Part shown: one piece after another, positions 45,143 through 54,110 of the stretch
Layout: each line of letters begins with the position of its first letter
Numbering within the stretch: the first letter of the stretch is position 1
NCBI RefSeq assembly: GCF_011492965.1
Contig: NZ_CP045121.1
Coordinates: forward strand, 186,001 to 250,000
DNA from: Rubrobacter marinus
GTDB taxonomy: Bacteria; Actinomycetota; Rubrobacteria; Rubrobacterales; Rubrobacteraceae
DNA: 64,000 nt
Reading direction: 5' to 3'
Translations under genes and position numbers: made by a program
The notes under the pieces: generated by a model
Database searches by the model: none
What the model was told of the DNA's origin: nothing
What the model saw: only the letters and a program-made list of their open reading frames with translations

Positions 45143-46495
45143 CTAGCGCGCCCCCGGGGTCCTGCGGTCCAGGCTGCGCTTCGTGAAGTAGTTGATGAAG
45201 TACAGGACGACGCCGGCGACGAGCAGGATGCCCGCCCTCAGGAAGATGGCGCCCTCCTGCTGGACCAGCAGCACCACGATCACGATGATGGCCACGATCG
45301 GGATGAACGACGGGGCGCTGAAGTGGTTGTGGTCCACCCGGTCGCGCTTGAGCGCCAGGACCGCGACGTTCACGACGGTGAAGACCAGGAGGAGGAGCAC
45401 GACCGTCGTGTCCGCGAGGTCGCCGACGTCGCCCGAGGTGACGAGGGCGAGCAGGATCACGGCGACGAAGACTATCGCCACCCAGGGGGTCCCCCGCCCC
45501 CGGTGGGTCCGGCCGAGGATCGACGGCATGACGCCCTCGCGGGCCATCCCGTAGACGACGCGGGAGCCCATTATGAGGTTGGCGAGGGCCGTGTTCGTGA
45601 TGGCGACCAGCGCGATGAGGCTGAAGATCTGGGACGGGAACGCGAGCGGACCCTCCGTGATCACGAGGCTCAGGGGGGCGGTCTCTTCCGCGGCGAGCCT
45701 CGCGGGGTCTATGACCATCGTGGCGGTGAACGCGACGAGCAGGTAGACGATGCCGGTGATGAGGATCCCGCCGAAGAGCGCCCTCGGGAAGCTGCGCGCC
45801 GGGTCTTGGGTCTCCTCGGCGACGTTCACCGAGTCCTCGAAGCCGACGAGCGCGTAGAAAGCGGTCGAGGCCCCGGCCAGCACCGCGAGCGCCAGGCCCG
45901 TGTCGGCCGAGAAGGTGAAGGGACGCCCGACGTCGGCGCTCCCGTCCGAGAGGGCGAGCACCCCTATGACGATGACCAGCAACAGCCCGGAGAGCTCGAT
46001 GACGGTGAGGACGAGGTTCGTCTTCAGGGACTCCGAGATGCCGATAAAGTTGATGGTCGAGAGCACCGCCACGAACAACACCGCGACTAGCAGCGTCGGC
46101 AGGTTGACGAACGCCGACAGGTAATCCCCGCCGAACGCCCGGGCCGCCGCCCCCGCGCTCGCGAGCCCCGAACACACGACCGCGAAGGCGACCATGAACG
46201 AGAAGAACGGGTTTCTGAAGGCCCGGTTGGCGTAGAGGGCGGCCCCGCCGCCCCGGGTACTTCGTCACGAGCTCCGCGTAGGCGAAGGCGGTGAGGGCGG
46301 CGAGCACGAACGCGACGAGAAACGAGACCCAGACCGCCCCCCGACCTCCCCGGCCACGCTCCCGACGCGCACGTAGATGCCGGTCCCGAGCATGTCCCCG
46401 ATGATGAAGAGCAGGAGGAGGCGCGGCCCTATCGCCCTGCGCAAGCCCCCCGGCTCTTCGACCCTGCTCTCCGGTACCCCTACCGAGTCCGACAT
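45143..46495 (-). CDS. APC-family amino acid permease (two frameshifts)
   Basis: A ~450-aa, 12-TM amino acid/polyamine/cation antiporter-family permease. The N-terminus has LFIIGDMLGTGIYVRVGSVAGEVGG, the unwound TM1 segment with GTGIY. The frame breaks at the six-C run 46337-46342 and again at 46251-46254; one base added at each joins VWVSFLVAFVLAALTAFAYAEL, KYPGGGGAALYANRAF and FMVAFAVVCSGLAS. TM6 shows AFYALVGFEDSVNVAEE, and MGSRVVYGMAREGVMPSIL follows. It lies between the M20 peptidase and a small hypothetical, and probably imports the same class of amino acids. Confidence 0.9.
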
Positions 46496-46549
46496 CCCTA
46501 CTCCTCCCTCTTATCCCGACGGTCTACCGCGCCGAAGGGGCCGCGCGGA

Positions 46550-46942
46550 TCAGGCAAGAAACTCGAGGCCGGCGACGGTCGGCGGCTCCGCGGGCTCCTC
46601 GACGACCTCGAAGCTCGTACCGGGGAGGCCCCTCAGGTCCTCCTCCCGCAGCCGCGAGAGCTTGCCGCCCACCGAGAACGCGTTGACGCGGTTGAGCCCG
46701 TAGACGCCCGGCACGGTCTCCGGCGGGAGCGGCGCCTCGAGCATCACCCGGGTCCTCTTCGAGCCGTCCGCCGTCCACTCGCTGTTCTCCGCCGGGAAGT
46801 ACGTGGCCTCGAAGTAGAGCTCCGTCAGGGGGTCCCGCTCGTGCGAGAAGGCCACGAAGACGCGAGAGAGATTCGACGCGTGCTCCAGGACCAGGCCCAT
46901 CCTGACGACATCCCCCGCCATGTACCGCCGAACGCCGTCCAC
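46550..46942 (-). CDS. Hypothetical protein in amino-acid uptake cluster
   Basis: A 130-aa soluble protein. GTG 46942 lies seven bases after GGGAGG. The sequence alternates short strands (DVVRMGLVLEHASNLSRVFVAF; TELYFEATYFPAENSEWTADG; RTRVMLEAPLPPETVPGVYGLNRVNAF), suggesting a beta-sandwich. No known family. It lies between the ABC ATPase and the APC permease on the same strand. An open frame runs into it from the ATPase gene, but the two are in different frames and are separate genes. Confidence 0.75.
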   Translation of the reverse strand: MDGVRRYMAGDVVRMGLVLEHASNLSRVFVAFSHERDPLTELYFEATYFPAENSEWTADGSKRTRVMLEAPLPPETVPGVYGLNRVNAFSVGGKLSRLREEDLRGLPGTSFEVVEEPAEPPTVAGLEFLA

Positions 46943-47046
46943 CCATTCACCTCCCGAAGAATGCCGGGGACATCCTAACCCAGGCCGCCCGCGCCCCGCC
47001 AACCGCCGGGGAGGATTCGGACGGGTGTGGGGGCGTAGCGCGGTCT

Positions 47047-47781
47047 CTAGGAGTGCAGGATCTGGCCGAGAAAGCGCTTCGCGCGCTCGTTCTCGGGCTC
47101 CCGGAAGAAGTGCTCGGGCGTCCCGGTCTCGACGATGCGGCCCTCGTCCATAAACACGACCCGGTCGGCGACGCGCCGGGCGAAGCCCATCTCGTGGGTG
47201 ACGACGACCATCGTCATGCCGCCGCGGGCGAGGTCGGCCATCGCCTCGAGGACCTCGTTGATCATCTCGGGGTCCAGCGCCGAGGTCGGCTCGTCGAAGA
47301 GCATGATCCTGGGCTCCATCGCCAGCCCGCGGGCGATCGCGACGCGCTGCTGCTGGCCGCCGGAGAGGCTCTCGGGGTACTTGTTGGCCTGCTCGGGGAT
47401 GCCGACCCGCGTCAACAGCTTCTCGCACCGCTCGTCGGCCTCGCCCTTGGAGACGCCTTTGACCTTCGTGGGGGCGAGCTTGATGTTCTCGGCGACGGTC
47501 TTGTGCGGGTAGAGGTTGAAGCTCTGGAAGACCATGCCTATCTCGCTGCGCAAGGTGTTCAGGTTCGTGCCCCTGTCGTGGACGCGCATCCCGTCCACGA
47601 TCAGCTCCCCCGAGGAGATCTCTTCCAGGGCGTTGATGCACCTGAGGAGCGTGCTCTTGCCCGAGCCGGAGGGCCCGATCACGACGACGACCTCGCCCTC
47701 CTCGACGGAGAAGTCGATGTCCTTGAGGACCTGGAAGTCCCCGAAGTACTTGTTCACACCCCTGAACTCGATGATGCTCAT
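47047..47781 (-). CDS. Polar amino acid ABC transporter ATP-binding protein (GlnQ-like)
   Basis: A 244-aa ABC ATPase of the polar amino acid class. Walker [13 protein letters not shown]-loop [17 protein letters not shown], signature [17 protein letters not shown], Walker [16 protein letters not shown], and switch His in [16 protein letters not shown]. The frame is intact. It should energise the permease at 42206 and binding protein at 42968. The three are on one strand but separated by an M20 peptidase, an APC permease and a hypothetical, an unusual arrangement for this transporter. Confidence 0.96.
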   Translation of the reverse strand: MSIIEFRGVNKYFGDFQVLKDIDFSVEEGEVVVVIGPSGSGKSTLLRCINALEEISSGELIVDGMRVHDRGTNLNTLRSEIGMVFQSFNLYPHKTVAENIKLAPTKVKGVSKGEADERCEKLLTRVGIPEQANKYPESLSGGQQQRVAIARGLAMEPRIMLFDEPTSALDPEMINEVLEAMADLARGGMTMVVVTHEMGFARRVADRVVFMDEGRIVETGTPEHFFREPENERAKRFLGQILHS

Positions 47782-47805
47782 CTATGCGCCCCGCCACCGT
47801 GTTAA

Positions 47806-47815
47806 GTTACGTAAC
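47806..47815. promoter_or_regulatory. Palindrome GTTACGTAAC in glycosylase promoter
   Basis: Perfect 10-bp palindrome about 18 bases upstream of a -10-like AATAAT (47834-47839), so over the -35 region of the uracil-DNA glycosylase gene, in the spacer divergent from the ABC ATPase gene. Operator role inferred. Confidence 0.4.
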
Positions 47816-47856
47816 AGTAGGAACAGCCCGTCGAATAATACATTGGAGGAGGTCCT

Positions 47857-48514
47857 TTGGACAGCCTGTTCGACGTCGCCGAGGCGGCGAGAACCGGGAG
47901 GAGAGGCTAGGAGAGCTCGCGCGTCAGGTCTCCGTGTGCACCCGGTGTGACCTGGCGCTCAACAGGACGAACACGGTCTTCGGCACGGGCGACCCGTACT
48001 CGCCGCTGATGCTCGTGGGGAGGGGCCGGGCGAGAACGAGGACGCGACGGGCCTCCCGTTCGTGGGGAGGGCCGGCAAGCTCCTCGACGACATCCTCAAG
48101 GCCGTCGACCTCACCCGCGACGACGTCTACCTCACGAACGTCGTCAAGTGCCGGGCGGCCCAGCCCGAGGGCGGCCGGATGAAGAACCGCCCGCCGAGGG
48201 CCGGCGAGGTCAACGCGTGCAACATCTACCTCGAGGGCCAGAGGGAGGCGATAAGGCCCGAGATCATCCTGTGCCTCGGCGGCCCCGCGGCTAAAGCGAT
48301 CATCGACAAAGACTTCAGGATCACCAAAGACCGCGGCAAGTGGTACGAGGTGGGCGGCGGACTGGCGATGGCGACCTTCCACCCGGCCTACGTCCTCCGC
48401 CAGCGCGACGACGACCTCGTGCGCGCCAAGCGCGCCGTGTGGAAGGACGTCCAGGCGGTCTACGCCGAGTACCAGAAGGCGCTGGAGGCGCGGGACCAAG
48501 ACCCCGGCCGGTAG
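47857..48514 (+). CDS. Family-4 uracil-DNA glycosylase (two frameshifts)
   Basis: A ~219-aa Fe-S uracil-DNA glycosylase that removes uracil from DNA. The TTG start (47857) follows GGAGGAGG. The reading is MDSLFDVAEA, then a break near 47886, ENREERLGELARQVSVCTRC, a second break at the G run 48017-48020, then GEGPGENED (catalytic motif A once repaired), FVGRAGKLLDDIL and TNVVKCR. The four cluster-binding Cys can be counted (CTRC, KC, NAC), and motif B is TFHPAYVLRQ. The upstream palindrome at 47806 may regulate it. Confidence 0.9.
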
Positions 48515-48684
48515 CTCTCCCGCGGGGCGTGCCGGCGCGTCCCCCTCTCCCTTCTACGCCCCTCGCGGCCCGCGCTAAAGCTTTTCCGGGAGCCGTCCGA
48601 TAAATCTGCGTGCGCCAATTCGTCTGGCGCCGATCGGTCGAAGAAGCGCGGATGCGGCGCGGAGAACAGGAGGGAAAAGAAAAG

Positions 48685-49542
48685 ATGAACGAAGCAGAGA
48701 TGGCAGTAATGAGCGGTGGCGTCGTGAACACCGCGTGGAGCCCGGTCCTGGTGGTGCTCTCGTACCTGATCGCCTCCCTCGCCGCCTACACGGCGCTGGA
48801 CCTCGCCGGGCGGGTCGTGAACTCGATCGGCGTGGCGCGCAAGGTCTGGCTCTTCGGCGGGGCCGCGGCGATGGGCCTCGGAATCTGGTCGATGCACTTC
48901 GTCGGCATGATGGCGCTGAGCTTGAACGTGAACGGCGAGCAGGTCGGGATGGGCTACAACCTGCCCGTGACGGTCCTCTCCGTGCTTATCGCGATGGGCG
49001 CTTCGGCGGTCGCGCTGTACACCGTCAGCCGCGAGAGCATGGGCATCAAGCAGCTCGCGATCGCCGGCCCGATCATGGGCATCGCCATCGCGGGCATGCA
49101 CTACACCGGCATGGCGGCGATGCGCATGGCGGTCGAGATCAACTGGAACTACGCCGTCGTGGGGCTCTCCGTGCTTATCGCGATCGCGGCCTCCGTCGTG
49201 GCGCTCTTCCTGGCCTTCCGCTTCGGCCGGACCGAGGGCAACCTGAAGTTCGTCCTGATGGGCGTCGCGGCGCTCGTCATGGGCGTCGCGATCGTCGGCA
49301 TGCACTACACCGGCATGGCCGCCGCCTCCTACGCCGCGCTCGACCTCGCCCGCGTGATGGAGGGCAGCCACGCCAGCCACGGGTCGCTCGGCTACGGCGT
49401 CGGCTTCGCCACGCTCCTCGTGCTCGGCTTCGCCCTCGTGGCCTCGACCCTGGACCGCCGCTACGCCGCCCAGGCCAGGGCCCTCAACGCCCGCCTCGCC
49501 GCCCAGCAGCGGGCCCAGCAGGTGGCCTCTCAGGAGGGCTAG
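48685..49542 (+). CDS. MHYT-domain integral membrane sensor
   Basis: A 285-aa seven-TM MHYT domain without any output domain. The repeated signature is visible three times: SMHFVGMMAL, GMHYTGMAAMRM and GMHYTGMAAASY, at the outer ends of helices where Met/His/Tyr are proposed to bind copper and sense oxygen, CO or NO. ATG 48685 follows GGAGGG; longer in-frame starts lack support. Usually MHYT domains are attached to GGDEF/EAL or kinase modules; here it stands alone, so a partner elsewhere is likely. A 14-bp hairpin follows. Confidence 0.92.
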   Translation: MNEAEMAVMSGGVVNTAWSPVLVVLSYLIASLAAYTALDLAGRVVNSIGVARKVWLFGGAAAMGLGIWSMHFVGMMALSLNVNGEQVGMGYNLPVTVLSVLIAMGASAVALYTVSRESMGIKQLAIAGPIMGIAIAGMHYTGMAAMRMAVEINWNYAVVGLSVLIAIAASVVALFLAFRFGRTEGNLKFVLMGVAALVMGVAIVGMHYTGMAAASYAALDLARVMEGSHASHGSLGYGVGFATLLVLGFALVASTLDRRYAAQARALNARLAAQQRAQQVASQEG

Positions 49543-49597
49543 GGACCTCCCCGGCCGGCGCGCCGGGGCGCGGCCTCGGACAGCGCATCCGGCCAAC

Positions 49598-49630
49598 GCG
49601 AGGCCCGGGCCCACCAGGCCCGGGCCTCGC
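49598..49630 (+). terminator. 14-bp perfect hairpin after MHYT gene
   Basis: GCGAGGCCCGGGCC (49598-49611) pairs perfectly with GGCCCGGGCCTCGC (49617-49630) around a 5-base loop, 56 bases after the MHYT stop. Only a short pyrimidine tail (GCCTCTTG) follows, so it may be a terminator or an mRNA-stabilising stem. Confidence 0.6.
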
Positions 49631-49744
49631 GCCTCTTGCGGGCATGGACGTCCACCGCGAGGGCTGAGAAAATCCCGAGCGTTAGAGGCGTTACGCCGGT
49701 AGAATCGACGAGGTTACGCGAGCCGGAAGGGTTGATCGCAGGAC

Positions 49745-50653
49745 ATGAGACGCATCTTTGGCAGCAGGCCCACGAGGTTCGAGAGGGGCGACGCGGTCAG
49801 GCTCAAGACCGCCCTCCCCGCCAACGGTCTGGAGCGGGGCATGGTCGGCACGATCTCCGAGGTGCGCCGGACGAAGCTGCCGTCCTACGACGTGCAGTTT
49901 CTGAACGCGAGCGGGGTGGTCGGGCGCTCCGTGGTGGACGAGACCGATCTGATGCCGGCGGACGGCAGGAGGTTCGACGACAACGACGTCGTGAGGCTCA
50001 GGAGGGACGTGCCCTCCGAGGGGCTCGCGACCGGGACCGTCGGCATCGTCTCCGAGGTGTCGCCGGGGCCGCCCGTCAGGTACATCGTCGAGTTCGTGAA
50101 CGCCAGCGGGGCCGTGATCGCCCGGTCCGCGCTCTTCGACGACGACCTCGCCTCGCCGGACGAGGCCCCCGAGAGCGACGCCGGAGCGCCGAGCGATGGG
50201 GGCAGCGGCGACGCGCCCGAAGAGACCGGCCTCGCGGACGACCAGCTCGACCAGCTTATCGCGGAGCTCCGGACGCAGGGACAGGCCATGCAGCAGCAGT
50301 CCGCGCAGGAGCAGGCCGCGCAGGAGCAGTCTGCGCAGGCCGGACCGCCCTCCCCGCAGGCCGAAACGCCTGCTCGGCAGGTCGAACCGCCGGTCCAGGA
50401 GCCGGACGAGCCTTCGGGCGTCGTGGACGATGCGCCGCCCTCGGACGGTCGGATCACCAAGTTCGTAAGGGGCGACGCCGTGCGGCTCAACGCGGCCCCG
50501 CCCTCGGCCGGCTTCGAGGCCGGGGCCGAAGGGACCGTGACGTGGGTGATCCTGGGCCAGCCCGTCGCGTACCTCGTCGAGTTCCGCAACGCGTCGGGCG
50601 GGACGGGCCCTCCCACGAAGGTGGAGGAGCCCTACCTCTCGTTCGCCAGGTAG
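49745..50653 (+). CDS. Protein with three DUF4926-like beta domains
   Basis: A 302-aa soluble protein built from three copies of a ~50-residue DUF4926-like unit: FERGDAVRLKTALPANGLERG, FDDNDVVRLRRDVPSEGLATG and FVRGDAVRLNAAPPSAGFEAG, each followed by a GT(I/V)xxV strand and a (V)xFxNASG ending (QFLNASG, EFVNASG, EFRNASG). Copies one and two are adjacent (residues ~8-130); a Gln/Ala/Pro/Glu-rich linker (~140-235) separates the third. DUF4926 is usually a single small domain, some near toxin-antitoxin loci; triplication is unusual. ATG 49745. No membrane segment. Function unknown. Confidence 0.85.
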   Translation: MRRIFGSRPTRFERGDAVRLKTALPANGLERGMVGTISEVRRTKLPSYDVQFLNASGVVGRSVVDETDLMPADGRRFDDNDVVRLRRDVPSEGLATGTVGIVSEVSPGPPVRYIVEFVNASGAVIARSALFDDDLASPDEAPESDAGAPSDGGSGDAPEETGLADDQLDQLIAELRTQGQAMQQQSAQEQAAQEQSAQAGPPSPQAETPARQVEPPVQEPDEPSGVVDDAPPSDGRITKFVRGDAVRLNAAPPSAGFEAGAEGTVTWVILGQPVAYLVEFRNASGGTGPPTKVEEPYLSFAR

Positions 50654-50788
50654 GGGCCGCCCGGCGGGCGCGGGAGGTAAGCGTATTACTAACCGTTTCT
50701 GATCCTGGCTGTTATGATGCGCTAACAAGCAGTGTCAAAGCGTCGAGAAGGGCCGTTTATTTTGGTCAGCACAACTCCCAGCACACGC

Positions 50789-51823
50789 ATGATGGACTCC
50801 GTAGACAAGGATCTGCTCAACCTTATCCAGCGCGAGTTTCCTCTGGAGCGGGAGCCGTTCGCGGCGCTGGGGCGCCCCTTGGGTCTGGCCGGGGACGAGG
50901 TGATACGGCGCATAGAGGCCCTCAAGAGGGGGCGCGTGATCCGTCAGATCAGCGCTATCTTCGATACGCGCGTGCTGGGTTACCAGTCGACCCTCGTCGC
51001 CGCCAGCATCCCCGCCGAGAAGCTCAACTCCGCCGCCAAGGCGATAAACTCGCACCCCGGCGTCTCCCACAACTACGAGCGCAACAACCCGTTCAACCTC
51101 TGGTACACCGTCGCCGTCCCGCCCGACTCCCGCCTGGGCCTCGAGGGGACGGTGGACGTGCTGCACAAGATCAGCGGCGCCGAGAAGACGCGCATCCTGC
51201 CGACCTTGAAGCTGTTCAAGATCGGGGTGACGCTGGACATGAACGCGGGCGCGACCGCCAAAAAGGAGGCCCCGCAGTACGGCGAGTCCGACCGCGCGGG
51301 CGCCGACCGCAACGTCTCCGACGAGGACAAGGCGGCGATCCAGGCGTTGCAGGAGGACATCCCGCTCACGCCCCGGCCGTTCGACCTCTGGGGCCGGCAG
51401 GTGGGCCTGGGGTACGAGGATCTTCTCGAGCGGGCCTACGACTTGCAGCGGCGCAAGATCATGCGCCGCTTCTCGGCGGTCCTCTACCACCGCAAGGCCG
51501 GCTTCCGGGCGAACGCGATGGGCGTGTGGAAGGTGCCGGAGGACCGGGTCGAGGAGGTCGGGCAGGCCTTCGCCCAGTACCAGGCGGTCTCCCACTGCTA
51601 CCAGCGCCCGGTCTACGAGGACTGGCCCTACGCCCTGTTCAGCATGGTCCACGGGCGCAGCGAGGAGGAGTGCGAGGCGGTCCTGGACGCCATGGGCGAG
51701 GAGACGGGCCTCACCGAGCGGCTCTCGCTCTACTCCACCCGCGAGTACAAGAAGACGCGCGTGCGCTACTTCACGCCGGAGATGGAGGCCTGGGAGAGGC
51801 TCTACGCCGGCGTCCTCCGCTAG
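50789..51823 (+). CDS. Fused AhbA-AhbB siroheme decarboxylase (Lrp/AsnC fold)
   Basis: A 344-aa protein made of two AhbA/AhbB-type modules in one chain. Module 1 (~1-165): VDKDLLNLIQREFPLEREPF, RGRVIRQISAIFDTRVLGYQST, and VSHNYERNNPFNLWYTVAV. Module 2 (~190-344): IQALQEDIPLTPRPF, RKIMRRFSAVLYHRKAGFRANAMG, and AVSHCYQRPVYEDWPYALFSMVHG. These are the siroheme-binding signatures of the decarboxylase converting siroheme to didecarboxysiroheme, in alternative heme or heme d1 synthesis. ATG 50789 is chosen from homology; GTG 50732 is also open. No other heme gene is adjacent. The second module is close to NirD/AhbB. Confidence 0.88.
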   Translation: MMDSVDKDLLNLIQREFPLEREPFAALGRPLGLAGDEVIRRIEALKRGRVIRQISAIFDTRVLGYQSTLVAASIPAEKLNSAAKAINSHPGVSHNYERNNPFNLWYTVAVPPDSRLGLEGTVDVLHKISGAEKTRILPTLKLFKIGVTLDMNAGATAKKEAPQYGESDRAGADRNVSDEDKAAIQALQEDIPLTPRPFDLWGRQVGLGYEDLLERAYDLQRRKIMRRFSAVLYHRKAGFRANAMGVWKVPEDRVEEVGQAFAQYQAVSHCYQRPVYEDWPYALFSMVHGRSEEECEAVLDAMGEETGLTERLSLYSTREYKKTRVRYFTPEMEAWERLYAGVLR

Positions 51824-51851
51824 CGCCCCGCAGACGGCAGACCTCCACATG

Positions 51852-51893
51852 GACGCCCCCTCCCCGGTCTTCGGAGCCGGCGCGGGGGGCGTC
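51852..51893 (+). terminator. Hairpin after siroheme decarboxylase gene
   Basis: GACGCCCCC (51852-51860) pairs with GGGGGCGTC (51885-51893), with further internal pairing possible in the 24-base loop. A pyrimidine tail TCTCGTCTT follows. It is 29 bases after the decarboxylase stop. Confidence 0.6.
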
Positions 51894-51913
51894 TCTCGTC
51901 TTGGGAGATCTGC

Positions 51914-52654
51914 GTGCTGAGTGGTGCCCTGATCGTGGCCTTGCTCGTGGCGCTCCTGGCCGGGAGCGTCTCCGGGCTGACGGGGTTCGGGCTCGCCCTG
52001 ATCGCGGTTCCACTCCTCTTGTTCGTCTACGAGCCCGCGACGGTGGTGGTGCTCGTCTTCGTGCTCTCGGTGTTTATCAACGTCGCGGTGGTATGGGACT
52101 CTTGGCACGATGCCGACCGTAAACTGGTGCTCGCGCTGCTCCCACCGGCGGCCGTCGGGGTCTTTGTCGGGGCGGAGGTGCTGTACTACGCGGACCCGCT
52201 CTACATCCGGCTCGGCGTCGGGATGATCGTGGTCTTCTCGGCGTTGCTGCTCCTGCGCGAGGTGAGGATACCGAGGGCGGAGGGATGGTTGGGCACGGTG
52301 ATCGCGGGCTCGACGAGCGGTATGCTGTCGACCTCCACGGGCCTCGCCGGCCCGCCGATAGTCCTCCTCTTCGCCGCGCGCCACCTCCCCAAGCACGCCT
52401 TTCGGGGCTCCAGCGCCCTCTACTTTCTGGCGATGAGCGTCGTGGGCCTCGCCGCCCTCGCGAACCGCGGCCTGCTCGACTGGGCCCGGCTACCGCTCGC
52501 CCTCGCGCTCGTCCCCGCCGCCTTTCTTGGCAAGGTCCTGGGCACCGCGCTCCTCAACGAGGTCTCCGACAAGACCTTCCGCGTCGTGACCCTGGGCGTC
52601 GTGATCCTCACCGGAACTCTGGGCGCCGCCACCGCCGGGTGGGCGCTCCTGTAG
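51914..52654 (+). CDS. TauE/SafE-family anion exporter
   Basis: A 246-aa membrane protein of the TauE/SafE (sulfite/organosulfonate exporter) family. Signatures: AGSVSGLTGFGLALIAVPLLL in the first helix and AGSTSGMLSTSTGLAGPPIVLLF in the second repeat, with about eight helices. GTG 51914 lies 20 bases after the hairpin. Likely exports sulfite, sulfonates or related anions; the nearby siroheme enzyme might hint at sulfur metabolism, but the hairpin between them argues for separate transcripts. Confidence 0.92.
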   Translation: MLSGALIVALLVALLAGSVSGLTGFGLALIAVPLLLFVYEPATVVVLVFVLSVFINVAVVWDSWHDADRKLVLALLPPAAVGVFVGAEVLYYADPLYIRLGVGMIVVFSALLLLREVRIPRAEGWLGTVIAGSTSGMLSTSTGLAGPPIVLLFAARHLPKHAFRGSSALYFLAMSVVGLAALANRGLLDWARLPLALALVPAAFLGKVLGTALLNEVSDKTFRVVTLGVVILTGTLGAATAGWALL

Positions 52655-52700
52655 ACGGGGAGCGGCAACCACCGGTCGTGGCACCCGACGGAGAGTTTGC

Positions 52701-52706
52701 TACAAT
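52701..52706 (+). promoter_or_regulatory. -10 box placing MFS start near the mRNA 5' end
   Basis: TACAAT at 52701-52706 predicts transcription from about 52712-52714, only four to six bases before GTG 52718. No ribosome site precedes that GTG, consistent with a leaderless or nearly leaderless message. The -35 is weak. Confidence 0.45.
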
Positions 52707-52717
52707 AAAGTAACAAA

Positions 52718-53979
52718 GTGTTTGGTCCGAAGAAAACGGTGGGCGCGGGACGGAAGACGACCGGACGGTTGTCTTTTTTCGTGCTGCTCGTCTCGCAGCT
52801 TGCGGCGACGGCCGGTTTCATGTTCGTCATGCCCTTCATGCCGCTGTACGTGCAAGGGCTCGGGGTGGAGGATGCGGGTCGCGCCGCGGCGTGGGCGGGC
52901 CTCCTGAACACGGCGACGGCCGTGACGATGGCGACGGCGGCCCCGCTCTGGGGCGGCTGGCGGACAAGTTCGGGCACAAGCCCATGCTCCTCAGGGCGAC
53001 GCTGGCCGGGGCCGTCGTGGTGGGCTCATGGGGCTCGTGACGGCGCCCTGGCAGCTGCTCCTCCTCAGGCTCCTGCAGGGCACGCTCACGGGACGGTCGC
53101 CGCCGCGACTGTGCTCGTCTCGGCGACGGCGCCCGAGGGAGGGAGGGCCAGCGGCTCGGGACGTTGCAGATGGTCATCTTTCTGGCCGCCGCGCTGGGGC
53201 CGTTCGCGGGCGGGTTGTTCGCGGACCTCGTCGGCATTCGGGCGTCGTTCGGGGTGACGGCGGCGCTGCTCGCGGGCTCCGGGCTGATGGTCCTCTTCGG
53301 GGTAGGCGAGGCGAAGCCCGTCCGGGAGGCCTCGGACGAGGAGGACGGGGATGAGCCCCTCCACCTCAAGAGGCGGCTCGCGCCGGTGCTCGCGGCGCTC
53401 TTCGTGACACACCTGGCGATCACGGGCGTCGTGCCCGCGGTCCCCGGCTTTCTGGCCTCGCTCGTCGGGGAGACGGCGCGGGTGGCGGGGCTGGCCGGCC
53501 AGATTATCGGGGTCGCGGCGCTCGCGGCGGCCCTGGGCTCCCTCGTCGGGGGGAGGCTGGCGGCCCGCTTCGGGGCGCGGCGGGTGGTGATCGTCGCGCT
53601 GGTGCTCGCCGGGCTGGCTTTTCTGCCGCAGGCCGGGGTCGGGAGCGTCGCGGAGCTATGGGTGTTGAGGATCCTGTCGAGCTTCTTTCTCGGCATCGTG
53701 ATCCCGGTCGTGAACCTCGCGGTGCGCTCCTCCGTCCCGTCCGCGCGCCAGGGGGCCGCCTTCGGGCTCTCCGCCTCCGTCACCTCGGCCGCGCTCGGCA
53801 TCGGACCCTTAGGTGGCGGGCTCCTGGCGGCCCGCTTCGGCTTCGAGGCACCCTTCCTCGTGCCCGGGCTGCTCCTGCTGGGGGCGGGAGCGGCGCTGGC
53901 GGCGCTCGCCGTCGCGCAGAGGAAGCCGAGGTACGGCAAGATCTTTCGCCTGATCCTGGCGCACCTCGTCAGCCGCTGA
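52718..53979 (+). CDS. MFS transporter, 12-TM (four frameshifts)
   Basis: A ~421-aa MFS exporter of the DHA1 kind. N-terminus: LAATAGFMFVMPFMPLYVQG and LNTATAVTMATAAPLWG; then the frame breaks four times, at G runs 52950-53, 53022-24, 53090-92 and within 53137-53147. One base added at each recovers motif A (WGRLADKFGHKPMLLRAT), LMGLVTAPWQLLLLRLLQG and GQRLGTLQMVIFLAAALG. The rest (53164-53979) is intact, with GGRLAARFGARRVVIVAL as the second motif A. Possibly leaderless (see the -10 at 52701). Similar to multidrug or sugar-efflux carriers. Confidence 0.9.
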
Positions 53980-54110
53980 GCCCGTCGGGATCGAAGCTCC
54001 GCAGAAGAAGGCGCCTCTTCGCTCTCGGCGACGAACTCCGACGGTACGCGCGGCATCGGGTCGAACGCGGAGCCGCGAGGTAGACGAGCAGCCTGGCTTT
54101 CCCCCGCTGT

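Noticed and set aside
49598..49630. Possible small RNA gene from the 14-bp hairpin
   Set aside because: No separate promoter is visible and the position fits a transcript end after the MHYT gene.
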